This document shows, one piece after another, positions 33,079-41,400 of a stretch of DNA of 64,000 bases. The stretch spans positions 62,001 through 126,000 of the forward strand of contig NZ_SUNI01000010.1 of the NCBI RefSeq assembly GCF_005048225.1, in the 5' to 3' direction. The notes below the pieces were generated by a model. That model worked only from the letters and a program-made list of their open reading frames with translations, did no database searches and was not told where the DNA came from. The stretch is from Paracoccus gahaiensis. GTDB taxonomy: Bacteria; Pseudomonadota; Alphaproteobacteria; Rhodobacterales; Rhodobacteraceae. Made by a program: the position numbers and the translations under genes. How positions within the stretch are numbered: position 1 is the first letter of the stretch; each line of letters opens with the position of its first letter.

Positions 33079-34811
33079 TGCGCCGCCCCTCGCGCCTGGT
33101 CCCCGCGCTGTCGCGTGGGGTGACGCTGGCGGCGGTGATGCTGCTGGTCGGGCTGCTGCCCTGGATCTCGGGGCGCGATCCGGCGCTCAGCATCCTGCGC
33201 GCCCGGTCGGGCGAACAGGAGGCCACCCCCGAGGCGCTGGAGGTGATCCGCGCGCAGCTGGGGCTGGGGCTGGGTCCGGTCAGCCATCTGCAGACCTGGC
33301 TTTCGGGCGTGGTGCAGGGCGATTTCGGCACCTCGTGGATCTCGGGCGCGCCGGTCCTGCCCGGCATGCTGGGCGCGCTGCGCGTGTCGCTGACGCTGAT
33401 GGCGGTGGCCTTCGCGGTCGCCGCCGTGCTGGCGGGCATCCTCTGCGTGATGACCATGCGCAAGGGGCTGCGCGGGGGCGACCCGCGCTCGGCCGGGGCG
33501 ATCCCGGCGGCGCTGACGGCGATGCCCGAATTCATGCTGTCTTCGCTGTTTCTGGTGGTCTTCTCGGTCTGGCTGGGCTGGCTGCCGCCCTATGGCTGGA
33601 CGACGCCCGCCCATGTGGTGCTGCCCGCCCTCGCGCTTGGCCTGCCCGCCGGCGGGCTTCTGGGCCGGCTGCTGGCGGACGGGCTGTCCGCCACCTTCAC
33701 CGAGCGCTGGATCGCCACCTGGGCCGTGGCGGGCTTCACCCGCCGCCAGATCGGCCTGGCGGTCCTGCGCCGCACCCTGCCCAGCCTGATGCCGCAGATC
33801 GGCATGATCGTCGTCGGCATGACCGGCGGCGCCATCGCGGTCGAGCAGGTCTTTGCCATCCCGGGCCTTGGCCGCGCGACCCTGGGGGCGGCCTCGGCGC
33901 AGGACCTTCCGGCGCTGCAGGCGGGCATCCTGATCCTGCTGCTGAATGCCATCGTCATCGGCATGATCGCCAACCTGATCCGGGTGGCTTTGCTGGGCCG
34001 CGCGCTGCATCTGGGCGCGCTGCCCGTCCCGCAGATCGCCCAGCACAGGACCCGCCGCCGCGCCTGGATCCTGCCCTGCGCGGTGCTGGGGGTGCTGGTG
34101 CTGCTGGTTCTGGCGGGCCTGCCGCGCGATCCCTTCGCCTCGGACCATCTGCGGCTGCAGGGACCCGGCCTGGCGCTGCCCCTGGGGGCGGACGGGCTGG
34201 GGCGTGACGTGCTGGCCCGGGTGGCGCATGGCGCGGTCTCGACCGTGGGGATGGCGGTGATCGTCACGGCCATCGCGCTGGTCATTGGTCTGGGAATGGG
34301 GCTGATGCCGCGTCTGGCCGTGGGCCCGACCGAGATCACCAAGGCCACCCCGCCGGTCATCGCGGGCCTTGTCGTCGCCGCCGCCATGGGCCCCAGTGCC
34401 CAGGGCGCGCTGATCGCGGTGACGGCGGTGGCCTGGGCGCCGCTGGCCGCCCATACCGCCGCCCTCGTCAGCGAGGTCCGCGCCCAGCCCCATGTGCAGA
34501 TCGCCCCGATCCTCGGGGTGGGGCCGGTCCGCCTGATCGTCCGCTCGATCCTGCCGGCGGTGGCGGGGCCGGTCCTGCGCCATGCGATGCTGCGCCTGCC
34601 GGGCGTGGCGCTGGCGCTGGCGGCCCTGGGGTTCCTGGGCCTCGGCCCCCGTCCCCCCGCCCCCGAATGGGGCCTGATCCTGGCCGAGGGCATGCCCTAT
34701 GTCGAGCGCGCCCCCTGGGCCGTGCTGACCCCGGTCATGGCTTTGGCGCTGATGTCGGTGCTGGGCGTGGCGCTGGCCTCGATGGGGCCGGTCTGGCGGT
34801 CTCGCCGCTGA
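33078..34811 (+). CDS. fused DppB-DppC type ABC permease
   Basis: A single 577-aa inner-membrane protein replaces the two permeases that normally form the heterodimer. The N-terminal half (about 1-310) is DppB/NikB-like: LGLGLGPVSHLQTWLSGVVQ, GDFGTSWISG, AMPEFMLSSLFLVVF, and AVEQVFAIPGLGRATLGAA. The C-terminal half (about 330-577) is DppC/NikC-like: DPFASDHLRLQGPGLALPLG, ADGLGRDVLARVAHG, then LALAALGFLGLGPRPPAPEW, GLILAEGM. The link at about 305-330 (HLGALPVPQIAQHRTRRRAW) is a basic cytoplasmic loop. No frame break is needed, so the fusion is genuine. A hairpin terminator follows. Confidence 0.9.
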   Translation: MRRPSRLVPALSRGVTLAAVMLLVGLLPWISGRDPALSILRARSGEQEATPEALEVIRAQLGLGLGPVSHLQTWLSGVVQGDFGTSWISGAPVLPGMLGALRVSLTLMAVAFAVAAVLAGILCVMTMRKGLRGGDPRSAGAIPAALTAMPEFMLSSLFLVVFSVWLGWLPPYGWTTPAHVVLPALALGLPAGGLLGRLLADGLSATFTERWIATWAVAGFTRRQIGLAVLRRTLPSLMPQIGMIVVGMTGGAIAVEQVFAIPGLGRATLGAASAQDLPALQAGILILLLNAIVIGMIANLIRVALLGRALHLGALPVPQIAQHRTRRRAWILPCAVLGVLVLLVLAGLPRDPFASDHLRLQGPGLALPLGADGLGRDVLARVAHGAVSTVGMAVIVTAIALVIGLGMGLMPRLAVGPTEITKATPPVIAGLVVAAAMGPSAQGALIAVTAVAWAPLAAHTAALVSEVRAQPHVQIAPILGVGPVRLIVRSILPAVAGPVLRHAMLRLPGVALALAALGFLGLGPRPPAPEWGLILAEGMPYVERAPWAVLTPVMALALMSVLGVALASMGPVWRSRR

Positions 34812-34812
34812 C

Positions 34813-34837
34813 GCGGGGGAGGGGGCATTTCCCCCGC
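34813..34837. terminator. bidirectional hairpin between convergent genes
   Basis: GCGGGGGA (34813-34820) and TCCCCCGC (34830-34837) form an 8-bp stem around a 9-base loop. It lies in the 34 bp between the stop codons of the permease gene and the convergent kinase gene, so it can serve both. Confidence 0.6.
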
Positions 34838-34845
34838 CTCTGGCC

Positions 34846-36069
34846 CTAGGCGCCCGCCTTCCGCTGCATCGCGAAATCCAGCGTGAATCGCGTGCCCGGG
34901 CGCAGGTCCTGCCAGTCGATCCGCCCGCGCAGCTGGTGGCTGAGGCCCAGGATCAGCGTCATCCCCAGACTGTCCGAGGCCTCGGCATCGAAACCGGGCG
35001 GCAGGCCCCGGCCCTGATCCGAGACCGTCAGCCGCAGCCGCCCCGGCGCGCCCGGCGCGATCGCGACCTGCACATCGCCCTCGCCCGACGGGTAGGCGTA
35101 TTTGAGCGCGTTCGTCACCAGCTCGTTCACCAGAAGCGCCAGCGGCACCGCCTGATCGGTCGCGATCGACACCGGGGCGAAGTCGCAGCTGAGCGTCTGA
35201 CCGGGATGCGCCGTCGCGCGGATCTGCTGGGCGATCTCGCCCATGAAATCGGCCAGCGTGACGCTGTCGACCTCGTCGGCACGCCACAGCCGGTCATGGA
35301 CCTGCGCGATCGCCGTGACCCGGGCCACGGCATCGTCCAGCGCCTTTTCCAAGGCCGGGTCCGACGAGGTCCGCTTCTGCATGCTCAGCAGCCCGGCCAC
35401 CATCGCCAGGCTGTTCTTGACCCGGTGGCTGATCTCGCGCCGCAGCACCTCCTGATGCGCCAGCGCCTCGCGCAACCGGGCTTCGCTGGTCCGCAGGGCA
35501 TCCTCGCCCTGATGCCGCTCGATCGCCACGCCCAGAAGGTTGGCAAATCCCTGCAGGAAGGCCAGATCGGCCTGGGTGAACCGCCCCTCGGTCGGACTGT
35601 CCACCTCCAGCACGCCATAGCGACCGCCATCACCCTGGATCAGCACGTTGATCGCGCGCCGGATGCCATGTTCGGCCAGCAGGCGGGGGGTCCGGAACCG
35701 GGTTTCCTGGTCCAGATGATTCGAGATGACCGGCGTGCCCGTCTGAAAGGCATAGCCGGTCGGGCTTTCCAGGTCGGCGCCGATGCGGGCGTGGCCGACA
35801 AGGCCGGGTCTCCAGCCCACGCCCTCGCGCAGGATGAAGCTTCCTTCGTCGGGCAGATATTCCATCACCTTGCAGAAGCGGCTGTGCAGGCCCTCGGCAC
35901 AGACCCGCGTGGCCTCCAGCAGCAGGGCGCCGAGGTCGTGGGTCCGCAGCGCATAGGCCCCGTATTCGGCCGCCAGCTGCTGCTGGCGAAGCCGGTAGGT
36001 CAGTTCCTCGGCTGCACTGTCCTCCGTCTCCGGAGGCACGGCCGCGGGGTCCACATGGTGCTTGCTCAT
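34846..36069 (-). CDS. GAF-domain histidine kinase (HisKA_2/HWE type)
   Basis: Soluble sensor histidine kinase of 407 aa. A GAF domain spans about 30-180 (ATRVCAEGLHSRFCKVMEYL, LAEHGIRRAINVLIQ, GVLEVDSPTEGRFTQADLAF). The phosphoacceptor segment is LRREISHRVKNSLAMVAGLL, typical of HisKA_2, and the ATPase domain has ALLVNELVTNALKYAYP and SDQGRGLPPGFD. There is no membrane segment, so the signal is cytoplasmic. No response regulator is adjacent on this strand; the one at 37812-38159 belongs to the divergent kinase but could serve both. Light or general stress signalling is common for this class; here it is unassigned. Confidence 0.9.
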   Translation of the reverse strand: MSKHHVDPAAVPPETEDSAAEELTYRLRQQQLAAEYGAYALRTHDLGALLLEATRVCAEGLHSRFCKVMEYLPDEGSFILREGVGWRPGLVGHARIGADLESPTGYAFQTGTPVISNHLDQETRFRTPRLLAEHGIRRAINVLIQGDGGRYGVLEVDSPTEGRFTQADLAFLQGFANLLGVAIERHQGEDALRTSEARLREALAHQEVLRREISHRVKNSLAMVAGLLSMQKRTSSDPALEKALDDAVARVTAIAQVHDRLWRADEVDSVTLADFMGEIAQQIRATAHPGQTLSCDFAPVSIATDQAVPLALLVNELVTNALKYAYPSGEGDVQVAIAPGAPGRLRLTVSDQGRGLPPGFDAEASDSLGMTLILGLSHQLRGRIDWQDLRPGTRFTLDFAMQRKAGA

Positions 36070-36300
36070 GGTTTCGCTTCTCTTGGGTCGTGATGGCGTG
36101 CCGGGGGACCGGCGCCGCCATGTGTTTTATCCCGAACTGTATAGGCTAACAGCAGCCAGACCGCGAGAAAAGTCTGGCCACACCCGCGACCGTCCGTGCG
36201 GCGCCGATGCGATCCGGTGTTGAAATGCGGGGGTCGGACGTGGTGTGATGGACTGTGCAGGACCGCCCCTGCAACCTGAAGCTGAACAAAGGACCGCCGC

Positions 36301-37815
36301 ATGACCCATGCCGATCCGGGCGCGACCCCTGCCGGTCCCGCCTTCCTGTCCGGAGGCGGCGAGATGGGCACGCTGGTGCGCGATTTCGACTGGTCCGGCA
36401 CGGCCCTGGGACCGATCGAGCGCTGGCCCGCCATCCTCAAGATAACCGTCGGGATCGTGCTGCGCTCGCCGGTGGCGATGGCGCTGCTCTGGGGCGAAGA
36501 CGGCATCCTGATCTACAACGATGCCTATGCCGGGTTCTCGCGCGATCGCCATCCCGGGCTTCTGGGCATGCAGGTCCGGCAGGCATGGCCGGAAGCGGCA
36601 AGCCTCAGCGACAAGGCCATGAGGGTCGGACTTGCCGGCGGCACCCTGTCCCTGAAGGATCAGCCTCTGACCCTGACCCTGAACGGACGACCGAGGGCGG
36701 TCTGGGTGGATCTGGATTACGCCCCGGTCCTGGACGAGCATGGGACATCGGTGGGCGTCCTCGCCGTGATGGTCGAGACCACCGACCGGGTCGAGGCCGA
36801 ACAGCAGAGACGCGTCGAGACCGAGCGGCTGCAGCAGCTGTTCGCGCAGGCCCCGGGCTTCATGGCCATGCTCAGCGGGCCCGACCATGTCTTCGATCTG
36901 GTCAATCCTGCCTATGAACAGCTGATCGGGCATCGCAAGGCCGTGGGAAAACCGGTGCGCGAGGCGCTTCCCGAAGTGGTCGGCCAGGGGTTCATCGACA
37001 CCCTGAGCCACGTGTTCGACAGCGGGCAGACCTATACCGGCCAAGCCATCCGGATCAACCTTCAACGCAGCCCCGATGGCCCCGTCGAAGAGCGCTTCGT
37101 CGACTTCGTCTACCAGCCTTTGCTGGGGGCCGACGGCACGGTGTCGGGCATCTTCGTCGAGGGCCATGACGTGACCGACCGCGTGCGGGGCGAGGCGCAT
37201 CTGCGCCTGCTGATGAACGAGCTGAACCACCGGCTGAAGAACACCCTCGCCACGGTCCAGGCCATCATCCGGCAGACGCTGCAGGGCACGGACGAGATGC
37301 GCGACGCCCGCGAGGCCTTGGCCGCGCGCGTCGCGGCGCTGTCGCGGGCGCAGGATCTGCTGACGAAGCGCAACTGGCAGGGCTCGAACATCCGCGATGT
37401 CGCCACCGCCGCCATCGCCCCCGATCCTGATGGCGCGGACCGGCGCATCCGGCTTGTCGGCCCGCCTCTGGCCCTCAACCCGCGGGCCGCCGTCTCGCTG
37501 TCCCTTGCCCTGCACGAGCTGGCGACCAATGCCGCGCAGCACGGCGCCCTCTGTGCGGATGGGGGGCGGATCGACATCACATGGTCGCAGACCGGGAACC
37601 CCGAACCCCGCCTGAACCTTGAGTGGCGGGAATACGGGGGGCCGCCGGTAGTGGCGCCGTCGCACAAGGGATTTGGAACGAAATTGATCGAGCGCGGCCT
37701 GGCCATGGAATTCGACGCCAGGATCAGCCTGGACTATCCGCCCGAAGGCTTCGCGTTCCGATTCTCGGCCGCGATGGCCGCGCTAGCGGACCGCCCCGAA
37801 GTCGCCCCTGCATGA
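36301..37815 (+). CDS. PAS-domain HWE-family histidine kinase
   Basis: Soluble sensor kinase of 504 aa with two PAS-like domains: about 25-165 (VRDFDWSGTALGPIERWPAI, ALLWGEDGILIYNDAYAGFS) and about 175-300 (QQLFAQAPGFMAMLSGPDHV, FDLVNPAYEQLIGHR). The kinase core is HWE: LLMNELNHRLKNTLATVQAI with the acceptor His, LALHELATNAAQHGAL (N box), REYGGPPV and GFGTKLIERGL. HWE kinases usually feed single-domain regulators, and one follows with ATGA overlap. It is divergent from the GAF kinase; the 231 bp between them hold no gene and no clear EcfG-type promoter. Confidence 0.92.
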   Translation: MTHADPGATPAGPAFLSGGGEMGTLVRDFDWSGTALGPIERWPAILKITVGIVLRSPVAMALLWGEDGILIYNDAYAGFSRDRHPGLLGMQVRQAWPEAASLSDKAMRVGLAGGTLSLKDQPLTLTLNGRPRAVWVDLDYAPVLDEHGTSVGVLAVMVETTDRVEAEQQRRVETERLQQLFAQAPGFMAMLSGPDHVFDLVNPAYEQLIGHRKAVGKPVREALPEVVGQGFIDTLSHVFDSGQTYTGQAIRINLQRSPDGPVEERFVDFVYQPLLGADGTVSGIFVEGHDVTDRVRGEAHLRLLMNELNHRLKNTLATVQAIIRQTLQGTDEMRDAREALAARVAALSRAQDLLTKRNWQGSNIRDVATAAIAPDPDGADRRIRLVGPPLALNPRAAVSLSLALHELATNAAQHGALCADGGRIDITWSQTGNPEPRLNLEWREYGGPPVVAPSHKGFGTKLIERGLAMEFDARISLDYPPEGFAFRFSAAMAALADRPEVAPA

Positions 37816-38159
37816 CGGCCGTCCGGGTTCTGGTCGTCGAGGACGAGATGATGATCGCCATGGACATGGACGACATGCTGGTCGAAATGGGTTTCGAGGT
37901 CGTCGGCCCCGCAGCCTGGCTCGATCGGGGCATGGAGCTGGCCCGGCAGGAGAGCTTCGATCTGGCCGTGCTCGACGTGAACCTGGCGGGCGAGACCTCG
38001 TTTCCGATCGCCGAGATCCTGCGCGACCGGGGCATCCCCTTTCTCTTTGCGACCGGGTACGGGGCTGCCGGGCTAACCGAGACCTATGCCGGCACCACCA
38101 CGCTGCAAAAGCCGGTGGAGTTTTCCCAGCTCAAGGCCGCGATCGCCAGCCTGCGATAG
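37812..38159 (+). CDS. single-domain response regulator (CheY-like)
   Basis: Receiver domain only, 115 aa. The acidic pocket is VVEDEMMIAMDMDDML, the phosphoacceptor Asp is in DLAVLDVNLAGETSFPIAEI, the switch Thr position is in FLFATGYGA and the conserved Lys is in LQKPVEFSQL. LQKPV(E/D) and FATGYG are typical of the FAT GUY type receivers paired with HWE kinases. It overlaps the kinase gene by 4 bp, so a phosphotransfer pair is very likely. Output is unknown as there is no effector domain. Confidence 0.93.
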   Translation: MTAVRVLVVEDEMMIAMDMDDMLVEMGFEVVGPAAWLDRGMELARQESFDLAVLDVNLAGETSFPIAEILRDRGIPFLFATGYGAAGLTETYAGTTTLQKPVEFSQLKAAIASLR

Positions 38160-38439
38160 ACTGCGGGCTTACCCCTCCGGGCAGATCGGACGTGCCCCCC
38201 GGGACTGCGCGGACGTGCGTCGCCGCGTCATTTTCTCCCCGCTGCAAAAAGATTTTAGCGCGGACTCAACCTATGGTTGTGCTTCTCTTTAACACATGCT
38301 TAACCCATCCAAGGGTAAGGTTCTCACCAGTCGCTTCGTGTCATTCGTTCTGCTTTCCCCTTGTGGACTGTCGATGGCGACAACGGCTTTGGACCCTTGC
38401 GATCGCATCGCGCGATGCAGGGAGCAGACGGAGAACAGC

Positions 38440-41400
38440 GTGACCCTTTCAGCCTCTTCCAACATCTTCACCATCGGCCACAGCCTTGTGGGCCTCGAAC
38501 TTCCGCACATGATGAACAGCATGGGGCGCGGGGGTGTTACCGATTACCAGATCATCATCGGCGCCCCCCTGCGCGTGAACTGGCAAAGCTCGGGCGCCGA
38601 TTTCGCCCAAGGCAAGGACGCCCGCAAGGCGCTTGCGACCGGGACCTATGATGCGGTCATCATGACCGAGGCGATCCCGCTGGAGACCAACCTGAAATGG
38701 TCAGGGACCGTCGAGCATGCGCTGCGGTTCGCCAATCTGGCCCTTTCCGCCAATCCCGATGTCCAGACCTATGTCTACGAGACCTGGCACGGCTTCGACT
38801 TTCACAAGGGCAACCTGAGGGACTGGCGTGCGGGGCTGGATAGCTTCCGGCCGAAATGGGAAAGCATCCTCGACGGCGTGAACGCGGGCCTGCCGGCGGA
38901 TGCCAAGCCGATGTTGATGATCCCCGCCGGTCAGGCGATGGCGAATCTCTATGACGCGATCGCGGCGGGCCAGATCCCCGGCGTGACCTCGATCCGGCAG
39001 TTCTTCACCGATGACATCCACCTGAACCTCAACGGGAATTACTTCGTCACGATGGTCCATCAGGCGACACTCTATGGCGAGAACCCCGACGATCTGCCGG
39101 AACGCACCTCCAGCCCCTGGGGACCCTATCCGGCCGTGAACCCGAAGCTTGCGGACGCCTTGCAGAAGGTCGCATGGGAGACGGTGAACGAGTACGACCG
39201 CGACGGCGTCAACGACAATGGCGCGACCCCGGGCCCGGTGACCCCGCCGCCGGTGGACCCCACCCCTGTGGATCCGAAACCCGCCGAGCCCGCCCCGGTC
39301 GATCCGAAACCTGTGGATCCCAAGCCGGTCGATCCCAAGCCCGTTGATCCCAAGCCGGTGGACCCGAAACCCGTTGATCCCAAGCCGGTGGACCCGAAAC
39401 CCGTCGATCCCAAGCCGGTCGATCCCAAGCCCGCCGATCCCAAGCCGGTCGATCCACCCCCGGCCGAGCCCGGTTCCGAGGTTGCAGGCTGGCAGGCCAC
39501 CTATTGGGCGCTGCCCTCCGGGGCCACCAATATCCGGACGGTGGATTTCTCGGCCCGGCCGACGGCCTCCGCCGTTCTGGACAAGGTCCAGTTCTGGACC
39601 GAGGGCAGCCTGTGGAAGGGCGGTCCGGTCAATCATTTCGCCGCGAAGTTCGAGGGCGATCTGGAGATCAAGAAGGCCGGGGATTACCGCTTCACCATCG
39701 GCGTCGACGATGCCGCGCGGCTCTATGTGGACGGCAAGCTGGTCTGGGAGCGCAGCGACAACGGCGCCTACAGGTCCGGCGAGGTGACGGTCAAGCTGGG
39801 CGCGGGATCGCATGACATCGAATTCCGCTATCTCGAGGTGAACGGCACCTCTGCGGCCGACATCCAGTACAGCGGCCCGGACACCTCGGGCAAAAGAATG
39901 GTGCTGGGCAAGGATGTCATCTCGCATGGCACCGAGCCGGCGCAGCCGGTCCCCGTCGATCCCGCGCCCGTCACGCCTAAGCCCGTCGATCCGAAGCCGG
40001 TCGATCCGAAGCCCGTGGATCCGAAGCCTGTCGATCCCGCTCCTGTGGATCCCGACCCGGAAACGCCCGTCAGGCCCGCCCCGCCGGTCCCCTCCGACGG
40101 ATCCAGCCTGACCAACCCGTCCATGGGGGTGGGCCTGGGCGGGGTCAGCGACTGGTCGACCCAGATGCCCTTCCTCGACGTCTTCAAAAGCGCGCGTCCC
40201 TGGACCGGCCATCTGGAGGGTCGGTGGGGCGGCGCCACCGCGCAGCAGATCGAGGCGGTGTCGGACGCGAACGGCTATCTGACCAAGCTGCCGCCCGGCG
40301 TCACGCATGTCAGCGCCCTGTTCCTGACCGAGATGCCGGCCGAGATGACCTCGGTCGCGGGAACCTACCGGATCACCTATGACGGGCAGGGCGAGATCCG
40401 CGTCTCGGGCGGCACCAACCTGCGCTATGGCGATGGCGAGATCTGGTTCGACTATGTGCCGCGCGGCAGCAATCTGGTCAGCATCGACATCCACCGGATC
40501 ACCGGCAGCGACCACATCCGCAATATCTCGGTGGTCCACGAGAAGAACATCCCCGCCTTCGAATCGGGCAAGGTCTTCAACCCGGACTGGATCGAGATGA
40601 TCGACGACATGCGCTCACTGCGCTTCATGGACTGGCAGAGCACGAACAACTCGGACGTCGCCTCCTGGGCCGACCGGGCGCAGATGACGGACGCCACCTG
40701 GAGCACCGATGCCGGTGTCCCGCTGGAGGTCATGGTCCAGCTTGCCAACGAGACCGGAACCGATCCCTGGTTCAACATCCCGCATCTGGCAAGCCAGGAT
40801 TACATCCGGAAATTCGTCAGCTATGTGAAGGAGAACCTCGATCCCGACCTCAAGCCCTTCTTCGAATATTCGAACGAGGTCTGGAACTTCCAGTTCGATC
40901 AGGCGCAATGGGCCCATCAGCAGGGCCAGAAGCTGTGGCCGGGCCAGGGCGATGCCTGGGTGCAGTTCTACGGGATGAAAGCCGCCGAGATGGCCCGGAT
41001 CGTCGATCAGGTCTATGGCCCGAACGTCAACGATCTGGTCAACAAGGTGATCGCGACCCATACCGGCTGGCAGGGGCTCGAGAAAAGCATCCTCGATGCC
41101 CCGAACGCGGTCGCGGACGGTGCGCCGAAACCGGCGCCGCTGTTCAACGACTATGCGATCACCGGCTATTTCGACGGCAGTCTGGGGCGCGAGAAGGGCG
41201 CGACCGTCCTGAACTGGATCGCCAGCTCCGAGGCGGGCGCGCTGACCGAGGGCCGCGCCCAGGGCCTGTCGGGCGGGCAGCTGACCGCCTATGTCCAGGA
41301 CCACAAATACGACCGCGCCATCGATCTGGCCGTCAAGGAACTGCGCGACGGCTCGGTCACCGGCAACCCGGACGGATCGATCGCGGCCCTGATCAAGACC

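Noticed and set aside
39238-40075. regular short repeats that might be taken for a CRISPR array
   Set aside because: The units are 15 bp in tandem without spacers and are in frame in a coding region, encoding PVDPK.
38701-40539. 612-codon open frame on the minus strand inside the RTX gene
   Set aside because: Low-complexity antisense product (Gly/Leu/Asp/Arg repeats mirrored from the PVDPK linker); no ribosome site or family pattern.
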